In this document: positions 19,314 to 30,600 of the stretch, piece by piece
Layout: every line of letters starts with the position of its first letter
Numbering within the stretch: position 1 is the first letter of the stretch
Origin: CAYUST01 sp041908765
GTDB taxonomy: Bacteria; Patescibacteriota; Gracilibacteria; Absconditabacterales; Absconditicoccaceae
NCBI GenBank assembly: GCA_041908765.1
Contig: JAYREU010000009.1
Location: forward strand, 20,628 to 84,627
Direction of reading: 5' to 3'
Length of the DNA stretch: 64,000 bases
Position numbers and translations under genes: made by a program
The notes under the pieces: generated by a model
Seen by the model: the letters and a program-made list of their open reading frames with translations, nothing else
What the model was told of the DNA's origin: nothing
The model's database searches: none

Positions 19314-20174
19314 ATGTCCCACAAAATTACCCCTTTCATTCGATGCGTCGACAATGCACAGCAAGTTGCTGAGTATTATGGTAGTATTTTCCCTGATGCT
19401 AAGATCATCAAGTCCAATCCTGTCGTAGTAGATATGGAAATTTTTGGGCAATCAATTGCGATGCTCAATGGAGGAAGCAATGATGGTGCAACCCTCACCC
19501 CTGCTATTTCATTTAGTTTATGGATCAGAGACCTTGACCTTACCAAAGAGATCTGGGACAAACTCAGCGATGGTGGCACCGTGATGATGGCATATGATGC
19601 CTATCCTCGAAGCAAAGCATACGGTCGATGTAATGACAAGTTTGGGGTGAGTCGACAAGTCATGTATGACGATGGTGAAGGACGCACCACCCACAAATTA
19701 ATTCCGAGTTTGATGTTCATAGGAGCAAATGATGGCAAAGCGAAAGAAGCGATGAGTAAGTATATCTCAATCTTCCCTGCAAGTAATCAAGGTGCCATCC
19801 ATACCTATGGAGACATGGGCGGACCTGATAAACCAGACCATATAGCACACGCAGAGTTTACGCTGGTCAATCAACTCTTCATCGCCATGGATAGCTGACT
19901 CGATCATAAGTTCAATTTCACGGATGGTATCTCACTTGCCATCTCCTGTGCAGACCAATCAGAAATTGATATGTATCGAGAAAAGCTTGCGCTCGATGGA
20001 GGGAGTGAAGGTCAATGCGGACGATGCAAGGATAGATACGGCGTGAGTCGACAGATTTTCCCCGTGCGACTTCCTGACGCATTGTTCCAAGAAGATAAAG
20101 TAAAAGCTGATTTTGCGATGCAAGCAATGATGAAGATGAATAAAATTGTCATTTCAGATTTGTACCCTATGTAA
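19314..20174 (+). CDS. Duplicated VOC / PhnB-like (3-demethylubiquinone methyltransferase-like) protein
   Basis: 286 aa, TAA stop, one in-frame TGA. Two PhnB-type glyoxalase-fold halves. The first: ITPFIRCVDNAQQVAEYYGSIF, FGQSIAMLNGG, TPAISFSLWI, then YGRCNDKFGVSRQ. The second: HKLIPSLMFIGAND, YISIFPASNQGA and CGRCKDRYGVSRQIFP. The repeated CGR-x-D-R/K-Y/F-GVSRQ signature marks the family sometimes labelled 3-demethylubiquinone-9 3-methyltransferase domain, although most members are not methyltransferases. Start at MSHKITPF (19314). The DUF1801 gene begins 2 bases after the stop. Confidence 0.82.
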
Positions 20175-20176
20175 GT

Positions 20177-20566
20177 ATGCACCAAGCAATACAAGACTAT
20201 AATGACCTACTCACAGCAGAAGAGAAAGCGATATGCGAACTTTTGATGGTAGAAATAAATACACATCTACCGAGCGCAGAATCTAAAATACGACATAGAA
20301 ATCCCGTGCGGTTTCTCGACGGAAATCCCGTAGTGTGATATAGCAAACAAAAGAAAGGAATTTGTTTACTTTTTCGAAGTGGGCAATCATTTGATGAGGC
20401 AGGACTCAAAGCCGAGTGAAGTTTCAAGGCTGCTCAGATATTCTATACGGCAAGTGATCAAATAGATAACCAAGATCTCATGCGTTGGCTGTGAAAAGCT
20501 AAGACTATCCAACGAGATTACAAAAATATAGTCAAACGCAAAGGCGTGCTGGAGAGAATAGTGTAG
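20177..20566 (+). CDS. DUF1801 (YdhG-like) protein
   Basis: 129 aa, TAG stop, four in-frame TGA. LLTAEEKAICELLMVEINTHLP is followed by KIRHRNPVRFLDGNPVVGYS, KKGICLLFRSGQSF and the final RWLGKAKTIQRDYKNIVKRKG. This order fits the DUF1801 family (a TBP-like fold of unknown function, thought to bind small ligands such as iron). Immediately follows the VOC gene, so the two are probably one operon. Confidence 0.7.
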
Positions 20567-20605
20567 AACTAGCAACTTGTCTGAGAAATTTATTTATGGG
20601 AATGT

Positions 20606-21289
20606 ATGGAAATTACTCTCATCCCCTCTGTTGAAGAGGCCGTCAACGCAAAATGACTCACCGTCATCATAGATGTATTTCGTGCATTTAGTACCGAGTG
20701 CTATATGTTTGATCGTGGTGCAACACGCATCTTACTCGCCCAAACCTTGTATGAAGCATATGCTCTCAAAAATGAACATCCAGAATATATCTTAGCAGGT
20801 GAAAGAGGAGGACTCAAACCTGAGTGATTTGACTTTGGCAACAGTCCTACAGAAATAGTGGAGCACGATTTCACGGGCAAAACTATTGTGCATACCACCT
20901 CCAACGGCACGAAGGGTATGCTTTTGGCTACGCAAGCGACAGAACTACTCACGGGGAGTTTTGTAAATGCAGGAGCTATTATTCGTTATATCAAGCAAAC
21001 TCAGCCTGAGTATGTTTCCTTGGTATCTACCTCCCCTAGCAAAGATGAAGCAGCAAACGAAGACCTCATGCTCGCTTATTATCTTCGTGATTGCCTGGAA
21101 GGCAAGACCGTTTCAGAACTGCAAATAAGGGATATGCTTACCAAAACTTCTGCCTACCAGTATCTGTTCAATGAGATTGGCGTACCTGCAACTGACTTTG
21201 ATTTATGTCTCGATTTCAATAGGTTTAATTTCGTCATTAGACAAGAAATGATTGATGGGAAAAACGTCTTGGTCAGAGTAGACATGTAG
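20606..21289 (+). CDS. comB: 2-phosphosulfolactate phosphatase family (ComB-like)
   Basis: 227 aa, TAG stop, two in-frame TGA. Signature segments of the ComB family are present: TVIIDVFRAFSTE, LAGERGGLKPEGFDFGNSPTE and TIVHTTSNGTKG, with glycines encoded by TGA (AKGLT, EGFDF). The characterised enzyme makes sulfolactate for coenzyme M in methanogens; bacterial homologues are widespread and mostly of unknown substrate. No other coenzyme M gene is visible here, so the physiological reaction is uncertain. Confidence 0.82.
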
Positions 21290-21315
21290 ATACGAAACTT
21301 TACTCCTTCTGCTAA

Positions 21316-21861
21316 ATGAACTATGTCTTGCTCAGTCTTGTTTGTGGAGTTGTTGTAGTTTTGTTAGTGATCTTGCTTCGCATGTTTCTGAAACAGCGGA
21401 GATTTGGTGTCCCCTTTGTGAGAAGCAAAAGTCAATGCATTGACTTGTTCATTGATCACCTGCACATGAGTCCAAGACAAACTTTTTTGGATCTATGATG
21501 CGGAGATGGTGTCGTCATGGCAGCAGTATTGGAGAAATTTCCGGAAGTATATGCAAAATGATATGAGTTTAACCCTGAAGTATGTGCGCTTTCTCAAGAG
21601 TTTCAAAAGAAGTATGGAAAACGCTTTGTTATCCAAAATACTGACTTTTTCAAAGAAGATTTTTCTGAAGCATCGGTGATTTACTGTTATTTGTTACCGC
21701 GCATCCTCAAGCGCGTTTGGAAAAAAATAATGCAAGAATGCATTCCATGAACTCACGTATACACCTATGTTTTCCCTCTCAAGGATATAGCGCCAATAAA
21801 GCAGATACAAGTACCTGTGCCTTGAAAAAAAGATGATATTTTGTATGTCTATTTGATATAA
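21316..21861 (+). CDS. Membrane-anchored SAM-dependent methyltransferase
   Basis: 181 aa, TAA stop. An N-terminal membrane segment (VLLSLVCGVVVVLLVILL) precedes a class I methyltransferase domain. Motif I is LDLGCGDG, whose first Gly is a TGA codon (21496-21498), direct evidence for the recoding. GYEFNPE is the acidic strand end and VIQNTDFFKED the next motif. It resembles the single-pass methyltransferases common in CPR genomes. The substrate is unknown. It follows the ComB-like gene by 26 bases. Confidence 0.82.
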
Positions 21862-21917
21862 ATTGGTTACAAGTGAGAAAATAATGAACGATTTATTTTA
21901 TACATATATCCATTTCC

Positions 21918-22322
21918 ATGGCTACCGTCTACATTAATCTTCCCGTTGCAGATCTTGCGAAAGCGACTGCTTTTTATGAGGCGATTGATTTCGTCAAGAA
22001 TCCACAATTTAGTGATGCAAAAGCGAGTGGTATGGGATACGACAACTCATTGTTTGTCATGCTCCTCACACACGAGTTTACCAAGTGATTCATCGGCAAC
22101 AAAACTATCGCAGATAGTCATGCAACATGTGAAGTGCTCAATGCTGTCCAACTTGATAGCAAAGAAGCGGTCGATGCACTTTTTGCCAAAGCAATTTGAG
22201 CGTGAGGTAAAGCACTCAACTCCTATGATCATGGCTTCATGTATGGCAAAGATTTCGAAGATCTAGATGGCCATATCCGGGAATTGTTCTGGATGGATGC
22301 CTCACAAATGCCTCAACAATAA
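21918..22322 (+). CDS. VOC (glyoxalase-fold) family protein
   Basis: 134 aa, TAA stop, three in-frame TGA. VYINLPVADLAKATAFYEAIDF opens the fold; a short metal- or ligand-site pattern follows (NSLFVMLLTHEF, then KALNSYDHGFMYGKDFEDLDGH and IRELFWMD). The last segment D-x-D-G-H-x-x-E is typical for VOC lactoylglutathione-lyase-like proteins. Substrate unknown. Confidence 0.8.
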
Positions 22323-22347
22323 ATCTTTTATCTAAAAGTGTTGCTGT

Positions 22348-23106
22348 ATGCGAGAAATAATCTTTGTTAGCATTGCAGCATTTGTTGCCTGATTTGTGGA
22401 CGCGGTAGCAGGTGGCTGAGGATTAATACAAATTCCTGCATTGTTTATTGCATACCCCAATACCCTACCAGCGCTCCTTTTGGGGACAAATAAAATTCCT
22501 TCTTTTTTTGGTACTTCTCTGGCTGCATATAATTTCGTCAAACGTCAAAAGATCGACTGGCAACATGTAGGTGTTTGGATGATCACGTGTGCGTTGTGTG
22601 CAATTGGTGGTTCTTACTTGGTCAGCGTGATCAATCCTGAAGTGGTGAAACCTATCATCTTGGTCATGCTGATTGTCATTGCGGTGTATACCTATGCTAC
22701 CAAAAACTTGTGAGCAATGGAATCGCTCAAACATACTGGCAGGAAGCATCTATGAATGGGCGTATTTCTCGCTGCTGTCATGGGATTCTATGATGGATTT
22801 TTGTGACCATGAACAGGGAATTTACTCGTCATGGGATTCATCACGATCATTTGATTTGATTTTCTCAAGGCAAGCACGCACGCTAAATTACTCAATCTCT
22901 CGTCCAATTTCTGATCAATACTCCTCTTTGGATCTACAGGACTGGTGCGATGGGCGCTCGTTATTCCTATGGCAATCTGTAATTTGCTAGGTTCATGGCT
23001 TGGTACGCATATGGCATTTCTCAAGTGAAACACATTTATTCGCAAGATCTTTATCTGAGCTATAAGTTTGGCAATTCTCAGGTATGCTTGGGATATTTTT
23101 CTGTAG
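22348..23106 (+). CDS. TSUP (TauE/SafE) family membrane transporter
   Basis: 252 aa, TAG stop, ten or so in-frame TGA, fragmented under the standard code. Two inverted halves: GFVDAVAGGGGLIQIPAL and GFYDGFLGPGTGNLLVMGF. In the second motif the G of FLG and the G after P are TGA codons (22804 and 22810), matching the invariant GxGTG of the family. Seven or eight membrane helices are predicted by eye. The family exports or imports sulfur-containing anions or organic acids. A second TSUP gene lies at 24686. Confidence 0.88.
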
Positions 23107-23170
23107 CAGTCTGTCTTGTGAAAAGCAATGAGAACAATAAACTACATACGTTTTAACTTTACTATGCGCA

Positions 23171-23692
23171 ATGAAACTCCTCTACATCATTCTCGGTATT
23201 ATCGTATTACTTTTACTCATTGCTGCCTTCCTCCCAAAGACCTTTGAGCTCAAAGCAGAGACAGTTATCAATAAACCAAAACAAGTAGTACGAGACTACG
23301 GCAAATTATTTGCCAATCAAAAAAACTTCTCTGTGCGAGTCATGGCAGATCCCAACGTCAAACTCGAATACAACGGTATCGATGGTACCGTAGGAGCAAG
23401 ACAATCACGAGATAGTAGTGACAAAAATGTAGGAAAAGGCGAACAAGAAATCACCAAAATAGATGAAGGCAATTCAATCGAAGTAGAAATTAGATTCGAA
23501 AGACCAATGAAAGCAACCAATTATGCTAGAGGTACTTATGAAGATCTTGGTAATGGCACCACCAAAGTTTCACAAGTTTTCCGAGGCAAAAACCCACGAC
23601 CGATGAACCTCATGAGCATGCTTTTCCTTCCCAAGGTTGAAAAAGATATGCAACAAAATATGGATAATTTGAAAGCTGTCTTGGAGAAATAG
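23171..23692 (+). CDS. Membrane-anchored SRPBCC / polyketide cyclase-like protein
   Basis: 173 aa, TAG stop, no TGA. N-terminal membrane segment (LLYIILGIIVLLLLIAAFLP) followed by an SRPBCC domain (FELKAETVINKPKQVV, then KNFSVRVMADPNVKLEYNG split by turns, GEQEITKID, FLPKVEKDMQQNMDNLKAVLEK at the end). This pattern matches the single-pass SRPBCC proteins of many bacteria. Function unknown. Confidence 0.8.
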   Translation: MKLLYIILGIIVLLLLIAAFLPKTFELKAETVINKPKQVVRDYGKLFANQKNFSVRVMADPNVKLEYNGIDGTVGARQSRDSSDKNVGKGEQEITKIDEGNSIEVEIRFERPMKATNYARGTYEDLGNGTTKVSQVFRGKNPRPMNLMSMLFLPKVEKDMQQNMDNLKAVLEK

Positions 23693-23714
23693 TTTTTAGT
23701 GATTGCAACTAGCT

Positions 23715-23972
23715 ATGAAACAATGCCAATCGTGCGGTATGCCCTTGCAGAATGATCCTAGCGGTCTTGGCGGTGGGAGCGAGAAAGATGGCTCTATCAG
23801 CCAAACTTATTGTAGTTTATGCTATCAAAAAGGACAGTTTTGCTATCCATGAAATGATGTCAAAGAGTTTCAACAAATTGTCGATGAAGCGATGAAAGAA
23901 AAATGATTTGGCCGGTTGATGAGAACACTAACGAAACGACAAATACCTCGTCTTGCAAGACGGAAACAATAA
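23715..23972 (+). CDS. Small zinc-ribbon protein
   Basis: 85 aa, TAA stop, two in-frame TGA. MKQCQSCGMPL and YCSLCYQKGQF-like YCSLCYQKG supply two Cys pairs (C-x2-C, C-x2-C) of a zinc ribbon, followed by DVKEFQQIVDEAMKEK and a basic IPRLARRKQ end. This is the putative zinc ribbon domain seen in small bacterial proteins often next to SRPBCC or GNAT genes. Function unknown. Confidence 0.75.
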
Positions 23973-24034
23973 TTTCCTCATACAATACAATACAATACAT
24001 GGAAACATAAAACTATCACGTACTCTTCTTATTT

Positions 24035-24658
24035 ATGCTTACTACTCTCCTTCCCCTCCTCGTTATTCATTTCTTTGCGCTCGTTTCACCCGGACCAGAT
24101 TTTCTCGTGGTCGTGAAAAATACGCTCTGACACGGGCGTATCATTGGGACGCGGACTGCACTCTGAATCGCATTGTGAATTATAGTACACATTGCCTATT
24201 GTCTCGCAGGAGTAGGCGTAATTATTTCTCAGTCCATACTTCTCTTTTCGATCATCAAAATAGCTGGCGGTCTCTATCTGATCTATATCGGTATCCAAGC
24301 AATTCGTCATGCCAAAACCACTATCAATCTCGATACACAGGTCGATCACACCCGCACCAAAACGAATCGAGGATATCTCACCCAGGGATTTTTTGTAAAT
24401 GTACTCAATCCAAAAGCAGCACTCTATTTCGTGGCTTTATTTACTACCTTTGTGCCACTCACCGCATCTCCTGAATTTCTGTGGACCTTGGGAGTGAGCA
24501 CCGTAGGACTCACCGCTCTCCGATTCATCGTGGTCGCTAATATCATTGGACTACCCGTCGTGAGGTCTCGATTTGTAAAATATACGACGTGGATCAATAC
24601 GGTATGCGGGGGACTACTCGCTTTGTTTGGAATGAAACTACTCACCATCCACAAATAA
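24035..24658 (+). CDS. LysE family amino acid exporter
   Basis: 207 aa, TAA stop. Opens LLVIHFFALVSPGPDFLVVVKNTL, the SPGPD signature of LysE/RhtB exporters, then a Gly-rich helix (HGRIIGTRTALGIALG) in which the conserved glycines are TGA. GYLTQGFFVNVLNPKAALYF is the second family motif. About six membrane helices. It likely exports amino acids or related metabolites. Confidence 0.88.
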
Positions 24659-24685
24659 TTTTTTCTTTTTGACTCATACTTAGAT

Positions 24686-25402
24686 ATGGAACTACTTCTG
24701 CTTAGTTTGTTGACCCTCATCGCTAGTTGCATAGGTACTATCACAGGTTTCGGTCTCTCTACCATTATGATCCCCATACTCATTTTGTTCTTACCTCCTG
24801 TAGAGGCAATTTTTTTGGTAGCAATTGTCCATTGGTTTGGAGATCTATGGAAAGTACTCCTCTTTCGTGAGGGACGAAGTAGTAGGCTGATTCTTCTCTT
24901 TGGAGGAATTGGAATAATTGTAGGTTTTTTGGGAACACGTCTCTCGCTTGATATTCCGCTTGATCCTATGCTCCGTCTACTTGGTGGGTTTCTGCTCTTG
25001 TATGCTGTTTTTCTTTTTTGGATGCCTCATTTCAAGGTACCTGCGACTACCTCATCTGCACTTGTCGGTGGAGGCATTTCGTGATTTTGTGCAGGGGTAT
25101 TTGGTATTGGAGGACCTGTGCGTGCATTGTTTCTCACCGCATTTGATCTCCCCAAATCTGTCTATATTGCTACAGCGGGAGCAATTGGTGTCCTCGTTGA
25201 TAGCGTTCGTATCATCACCTATGCTATGGATGGTGTCACGCTCACTGAGCTTCATCGACGAAGTTTATTGCTCCTCATACCTACTTCATTCGCCGGAGCG
25301 CGATTTGCCAAACGTATGGTAAATAATATTCCCCAGCAAACCTTCCGTCTCATTGTAGTTACCTTTTTGGGCATCATTGGGGTGAAACTGCTGTTCTTTT
25401 AA
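24686..25402 (+). CDS. TSUP (TauE/SafE) family membrane transporter
   Basis: 238 aa, TAA stop, one TGA at 25082 in the conserved GGGISGFCAGVFGIGGP motif of the second half; the first half carries IGTITGFGLSTIMIPIL. About eight membrane helices. It lies 27 bases after LysE, so both are probably co-transcribed. The substrate (sulfite, sulfoacetate or other anions) is not resolvable. Confidence 0.87.
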
Positions 25403-25466
25403 TAGAAAATCAGGTATTGACAAATTACGTAAGATAATTACAATGTTTTCACAAAATCAAAAACAT

Positions 25467-25655
25467 ATGACTAACAAAAAAAAATTACATTGGATTGTTT
25501 GGGTAATTATAATTCTGTTTGCACTTTTTGTGCTCCAGATGGCGGTGGGTGTGCTAGGATTTTTTATTAGCAATCCAATAATTACCCTCGTACTCGTGGT
25601 AGTAGGTTACTTCATCTACCAAAAAATGAACTCACCCACGACCCCACCCAAGTGA
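25467..25655 (+). CDS. Small membrane protein apparently ending at TGA
   Basis: 62 aa to the TGA at 25653, with one long hydrophobic region (WIVWVIIILFALFVLQMAVGV broken by a few residues, then ITLVLVVVGYFIY). If TGA is Gly, the frame continues 57 residues to a TAG at 25824, overlapping the next gene in another frame; that extension is basic, Ser-rich and not protein-like. The arrangement AAG-TGA-TGG with the next gene's ATG inside it looks like a classic stop-start overlap. An earlier in-frame ATG at 25443 is possible. This is one of only two genes here that seem to end at TGA. Confidence 0.5.
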   Translation: MTNKKKLHWIVWVIIILFALFVLQMAVGVLGFFISNPIITLVLVVVGYFIYQKMNSPTTPPK

Positions 25656-26029
25656 TGGGACGTTGTCCATTCTTCGGATGTCGCAAGGAAACAGGAGCAC
25701 CGATCAAAGTATACGCTCCTCTCCTGCAAGCGAAGAACATTCACTTACGGATTGCTCGGCTATGGAAGCACTATTGCGTCGAGCATGGCTTTCAGCCCGA
25801 ACCAAGTGTCCGTAAGCTGATACTAGAGCTTGCTCAAGTGCAAGAGCATGTGATGGTCATCAGCACACTGGGAGGTAACAGACCATACCATAGTATTGGG
25901 AGGCCAGTACTAGAGGTCGAAAAAATTGCATCAGGGTTTGGCAAACCCCACAATTACAACCACAAAATGGGAGGAATTGATTGGGAGTTTGTCTACTCAC
26001 TTGAAAAAATTCTTATCTTACAAGGATAA
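25655..26029 (+). CDS. Hypothetical protein of unknown family
   Basis: 124 aa, TAA stop, no internal TGA. A Cys-containing start (MGRCPFFGCRKETG) is followed by an amphipathic helix (LLQAKNIHLRIARLWKHYC) and KLILELAQVQEHVMVIST, ending WEFVYSLEKILILQG. I do not recognise the family. It ends six bases before a strong terminator, which supports it as a real gene. It begins at the overlap described for the preceding gene. Confidence 0.55.
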   Translation: MGRCPFFGCRKETGAPIKVYAPLLQAKNIHLRIARLWKHYCVEHGFQPEPSVRKLILELAQVQEHVMVISTLGGNRPYHSIGRPVLEVEKIASGFGKPHNYNHKMGGIDWEFVYSLEKILILQG

Positions 26030-26034
26030 GATAA

Positions 26035-26062
26035 GCCGTCCGGAACTCCGGATGGCTTTTTT
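26035..26062 (+). terminator. Rho-independent terminator
   Basis: GCCGTCCGG-AACT-CCGGATGGC stem (one G-T pair) followed by six T. Shares the CCGGAACTCCGG core with the terminators at 1803 and 3000. Confidence 0.88.
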
Positions 26063-26123
26063 ATTTGCAAAGAGAGGGTGAATTATGTATATATCTAAGT
26101 AGTTTTAATGTATTCTCCTCACC

Positions 26124-27083
26124 ATGCTCATTTATATTTTGTTTGTGATTGGTTTTTTTCTTCTCATCAAAGGTGCGGATCTCCTCGTAGATGGAGCATC
26201 TAGCGTAGCTAGGAGAATGCATATTTCTAGTATCGTCGTAGGACTCACTATTGTGGCATTTGGTACTTCTGCACCAGAATTTGTGATCAACATGGTAGCC
26301 ACTACCAATGGTAATACGGAGATTGCCATAGGCAACATCATCTGAAGTAATATTGCCAATATCTTTTTGATCTTGGGTATTAGCGCAATCATCTATCCCA
26401 TCGCAGCCAAAAAACAAACCGTACATCATGAAATACCGTTTAGTTTGCTTGCAGCGTTGATGTTGGGTGTGCTTGCTAATGACTATCTCATTGATGGCAC
26501 GACCTTTTCTGGACTTTCGAGAAGTGATGGTTTGGTTTTGCTGAGTTTCTTTGTTATTTTCTTTTATTATATTTGGTGAGTCTCACGTAGCAATGTGCAT
26601 CATGAAGAAAATAATAGCGAACAACTTCTTTCTCCCCTGAAATCTGGTATGTACATTGTGGGAGGACTAGTATGACTCATTGTAGGAGGAAAATGGATTG
26701 TAGATGGTGCAGTACATATTGCTACGCTCTTCAAGGTGAGTCAGTCACTGATTGGCTTAACCGTGGTCGCCATTGGGACATCGCTTCCCGAGCTTGCTAC
26801 CTCTGCAGTTGCTGCTTTCAAAAAGCAAACCGATATTGCTATTGGTAACATCGTGTGATCAAATATCTTCAATATCTTTTGGATTCTTTGAGCTAGCGCT
26901 GTTATTCGTCCACTCCCCTTTGAAGCGAGTTCAAATGCCGATATTCTCATGGCTATTGCAGCAAGTATTATCCTCCTCGTAGCGATGTACACCTGAAGCC
27001 GCCACACGGTCGATAAATGGCAATGAGTACTCATGGTTGCTATATATGGAGGCTATCTCACCTACTTGGTAAGTCAAGCTTAG
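26124..27083 (+). CDS. CaCA family calcium/sodium antiporter
   Basis: 319 aa, TAG stop. Two inverted alpha repeats: GLTIVAFGTSAPEFVINMVA with GNIIGSNIANI, and GLTVVAIGTSLPELATSAVA with GNIVGSNIFNI. In both, the invariant Gly of GSN is a TGA (26343 and 26856), the strongest single pair of sites for UGA = Gly. About ten membrane helices, YrbG-like. It exchanges Ca2+ for Na+ or H+ across the membrane. The stop codon overlaps that of the convergent gene. Confidence 0.92.
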
Positions 27084-27544
27084 GAGGAATGCATATCTTC
27101 ACACTCTTCATCATGACAATGCGCATGTGCCTTTTGATGATGCGTATCACAGTGTAATTTGCGATGCAACATCCACTCACCTGCGAAAATCAGGATACCC
27201 AACAAGAGAGCTCCTCCTATCATCCAAGGTAATTCATGCTCTGCATGCAACTCTCCTACTTCCTCTGCATGCATTTCTACTGCTGCTCGACCTGCATAGA
27301 GATGCGTAACGAGATGGTACAACACCGGCAAATACGTTGCCAAAAATTTCTGTCGCACCTTGTGCAGATACTCTCTTAGCCAGCCTGCCAAGAGTAAGAT
27401 CACCCAATAGCTGGTGTGCAATACGCCAATTAACGTGATGAGATTGGTCTCAGGTAGCTCTCTAAACAACAGTAATACAAAAATGATCTCGATGAGCATA
27501 AAGACCAACAGATGTCGTCAGAAATTATGGAATGATTTTTTCAT
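27080..27544 (-). CDS. Membrane protein with His-rich C-terminus
   Basis: 154 aa, TAA stop. The ATG at 27544 gives MKKSFHNFGRHLLVFMLIE, passing one TGA. Three or four membrane helices (IIFVLLLFRELPETN, SYWVILLLAGWL, LPWMIGGALLLGILIFAGEWML) are followed by a tail with HHQKAHAHCHDEECEDMH, which can bind divalent metals such as Zn or Ni. Lying tail to tail with the CaCA antiporter, it may have a related metal role, but this is context only. Family not recognised. Confidence 0.65.
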
Positions 27545-27624
27545 TGTTGCATCTTAGTATAAAGGAGAGATTCCTCAATAGTTAAATGCGGAGTTTTTAC
27601 AACTGTTTATTTTTCACAACTCAA

Positions 27625-27663
27625 AAAAAACCTCGTCTTCTCAAGAGAAAAACGAGGTTTTTT
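27625..27663 (-). terminator. Rho-independent terminator (both strands)
   Basis: AAAAAACCTCGT pairs with ACGAGGTTTTTT around a 15-base loop that itself can pair partly. It is downstream of the giant adhesin on the minus strand, giving a T-tract there, and also offers one on the plus strand. Confidence 0.8.
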
Positions 27664-27685
27664 GTTAATAATTTCCTAGGTAAGT

Positions 27686-30600
27686 TTATTTAGTAAACTG
27701 CAAGATTGCGAGATCTTGAAGATATTGTAGCAAATAGTCCAAAGCACTACCTTGTGAAGAGAAACCAATATTTTCGTGTCTCAATCCACGTTTTGCCTTG
27801 AGGATTTCAATTCTACATACAAAGTCTCTAATCATGTCATTTCTCGCTTCGTCACTAGGAGCACCACGCAACATAGCAGTCAATTGAGTGGTAAATCTCA
27901 ATGCTTTTGTTCCCAATTGAATTGCATAACTGGAAGGGATTGCATGAACAATTTCTACTGCCTGCTTTGAAAGTTTGCCGTATCTGTCAAGAATGTATGT
28001 ATCTTCATTGCATGCTTCATCAATACTTTCACTTGTTGCTTCTGTAGGTGCATTACCACCTTCAGGCCCTGTTTCCAAAAGTTCATTAGGTGTATCTCAA
28101 CCACCGTTGCTAGAGCCACCTCCACCTGTTTCTTCTCCTCCACAGGTACTAGTACAACCATCACCATTGTTAGTATTTCCATCATCACAAACTTCACCTG
28201 CTTGTTGATCTAGGATTCCATCTCCACAATAACTATCTGGCACCCATTCACATACTTCATTACAGTAACCACCGTCGTCTACAAAGTATTCCATAACTTT
28301 GTATACCATACCTGGGTCACAATCCTCACCTTCATCTACATACCCATTGCCGCAGTATGCCTCATTCGCACACTCGCTATCACATCCATCACCGTTTTCA
28401 TTATTTCCATCATCACATTGCTCTCGTTCTTGATTTACTTCGCCATCACCACATGATGCAGGACACTCCACAGGAGATTCAACACTCACGGTAACTGCTA
28501 CAGAGCCATCGTTATCTCAATTATTGCTATCCCAGTATACCAACTCAAGCGTCCCCGCTTCAGTAACCACCCCATTGAAATAGGTGCCTATCAAAAACCA
28601 TGCTCCTCCATTGATACGACCTACGAGTGCACCATAAGGGAATGATCCATATAATCCATAGTCACCACCATAGATATTACCTGCAGTGAGACCATTAGCG
28701 TTACTTGTACGATCATCTGCTCCTGCAGACCACGTGTCATCACTCGCAGCTGAAACGGTAAGTACATCACCAACTTGTACGGTTACTGTACCAAGTGGGC
28801 TTCCACCTTCAGAACTATTAGCAGCAGCGAAGACATCAAAGAAAGAATCTACTACATCAGTACATGCGTCTCCGTCACCATCACCATCACCGTCTCAATC
28901 TCAGTCGCCATCGCCATCACCATCTCAACCATGTTCAACATAACACATACTGCTACATCCATCATTATCATTGGTGTTTCCATCATCACATTGTTCATCT
29001 CCATTGAGGATTTCATCACCACAGTAAGGACCGTTGTATTCTTGAGGAGTACAAGAGAGTGAGCAATACTCACAGCTCTGTCCATATCCTGCTTCACAGC
29101 CGTCGGTGTTTCCTTCTCACATATCACATCCTTCACCTTCTTCTGTGACTCCATTACCACAATCTGGTGCATCACAAACATCACCAATACCATCTTGATC
29201 TGCATCAGCTTGATCATTATTTGGTGTTTCAATACAATTATCATCACAATCAATCACGCCATCGCCATCACTATCTGTATCTAGATAGGTAAAGCTGAAG
29301 GTGTCTTTAGAAAGTTTGATTGTTCTCAAGCTGAAATCAATAGTTGTACTATTCGTCAAATCTACATCATCTCCTCCCAATGGACCAGGGAAAGTCTCCA
29401 ATCCTTGAAGTCCTGGATAACTAACATTTACAGAAGGGAAGGTAGCAGGACCATTGATTACCAATGAACCAACAATAGTTCTGAAAATCAAGGGATTACC
29501 AGATACTACATCGTAAACTACTTTAAAATTTCATCCACCAATATCAGAAACAACGATTGTTCTACCGTTGCTATACGAGAATGTTTGTGGTAGGCTATCT
29601 AAGGGTACTGTTGCTGGATCCTCTCCGTTGACGTTGAGCGTCAAAGTAGCACATCCTTCCTCTACTACGATAACTGGTGCACACACACTAGGCTCACCTG
29701 TACAAGTAAATCCTTCTTCTATCATACAAATTTCAGAACAACCGTCACCATCGTTGGTGTTTCCATCGTCACAATATTCCTCTTCTAAAGTGCCATTACC
29801 ACATAGTGTTTCACATGCAGTATGTGCTTCATTTGCTGCTGTCCCTTCAGGACAAGCTAGACAAGTTGCAGAACCTTCTGTTGATGCATATGTATTATCT
29901 GTACATGGTGTACAGCTACCTCCTGCTTCACTTGCTGTTCCTGCTGGACAAATATCACATCCTGTTTGTCATTCATTTGCTTGTTCACCTGCTTCACACG
30001 CACCACAACTAGCTGATGAAGGTCCACTCACAGTTCACTCTGGACACGTAGTACAAGCTTCACCTGCTTCACTATAGGTACCTGCAGCACACGCATCACA
30101 TGAGGTATGTGTTTCATTTGCTGCAGTTCCATTTGCACACACAGTACAACTTGCTGCTCACTCAACACTAATTGCTCATGCACCACATATCGTACAGGTT
30201 GCTGAACCAGCCATACTATAAGTACCTGCTACACATAATTCACATGATCCTCCGTCGTTATTTGCGGTTCCAGCTACACACTGTGCACATGCACTTGGTG
30301 ATCACTCACATGAGAAGCCATTTTCAACGGAACAAGTTGCATTACAACCATCACCATCGGTTTGATTGCCATCATCACATGCTTCAGTGCCATTTATAAT
30401 GCCATCACCACATACTTCAATAGCACAGGTGCTACTACATCCATCATTGTTGTTAGTGTTTCCATCATCACATGCTTCACCTACTACTGCTTGAAGAATA
30501 TTATCTCCACAAACTGCTTCAGTATAGTCTACTTCAACATAGAGCTGTGTAACACGAACTGATCCAGCACCATTAGTTCTAGAGAAACCAAATCTCGTTG

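Noticed and set aside
28852..29253. Methionine/valine/isoleucine-rich open frame on the minus strand
   Set aside because: It lies in another frame of the giant Cys-rich gene, over its (DG)n and Cys repeats, and shows only repetitive residues.
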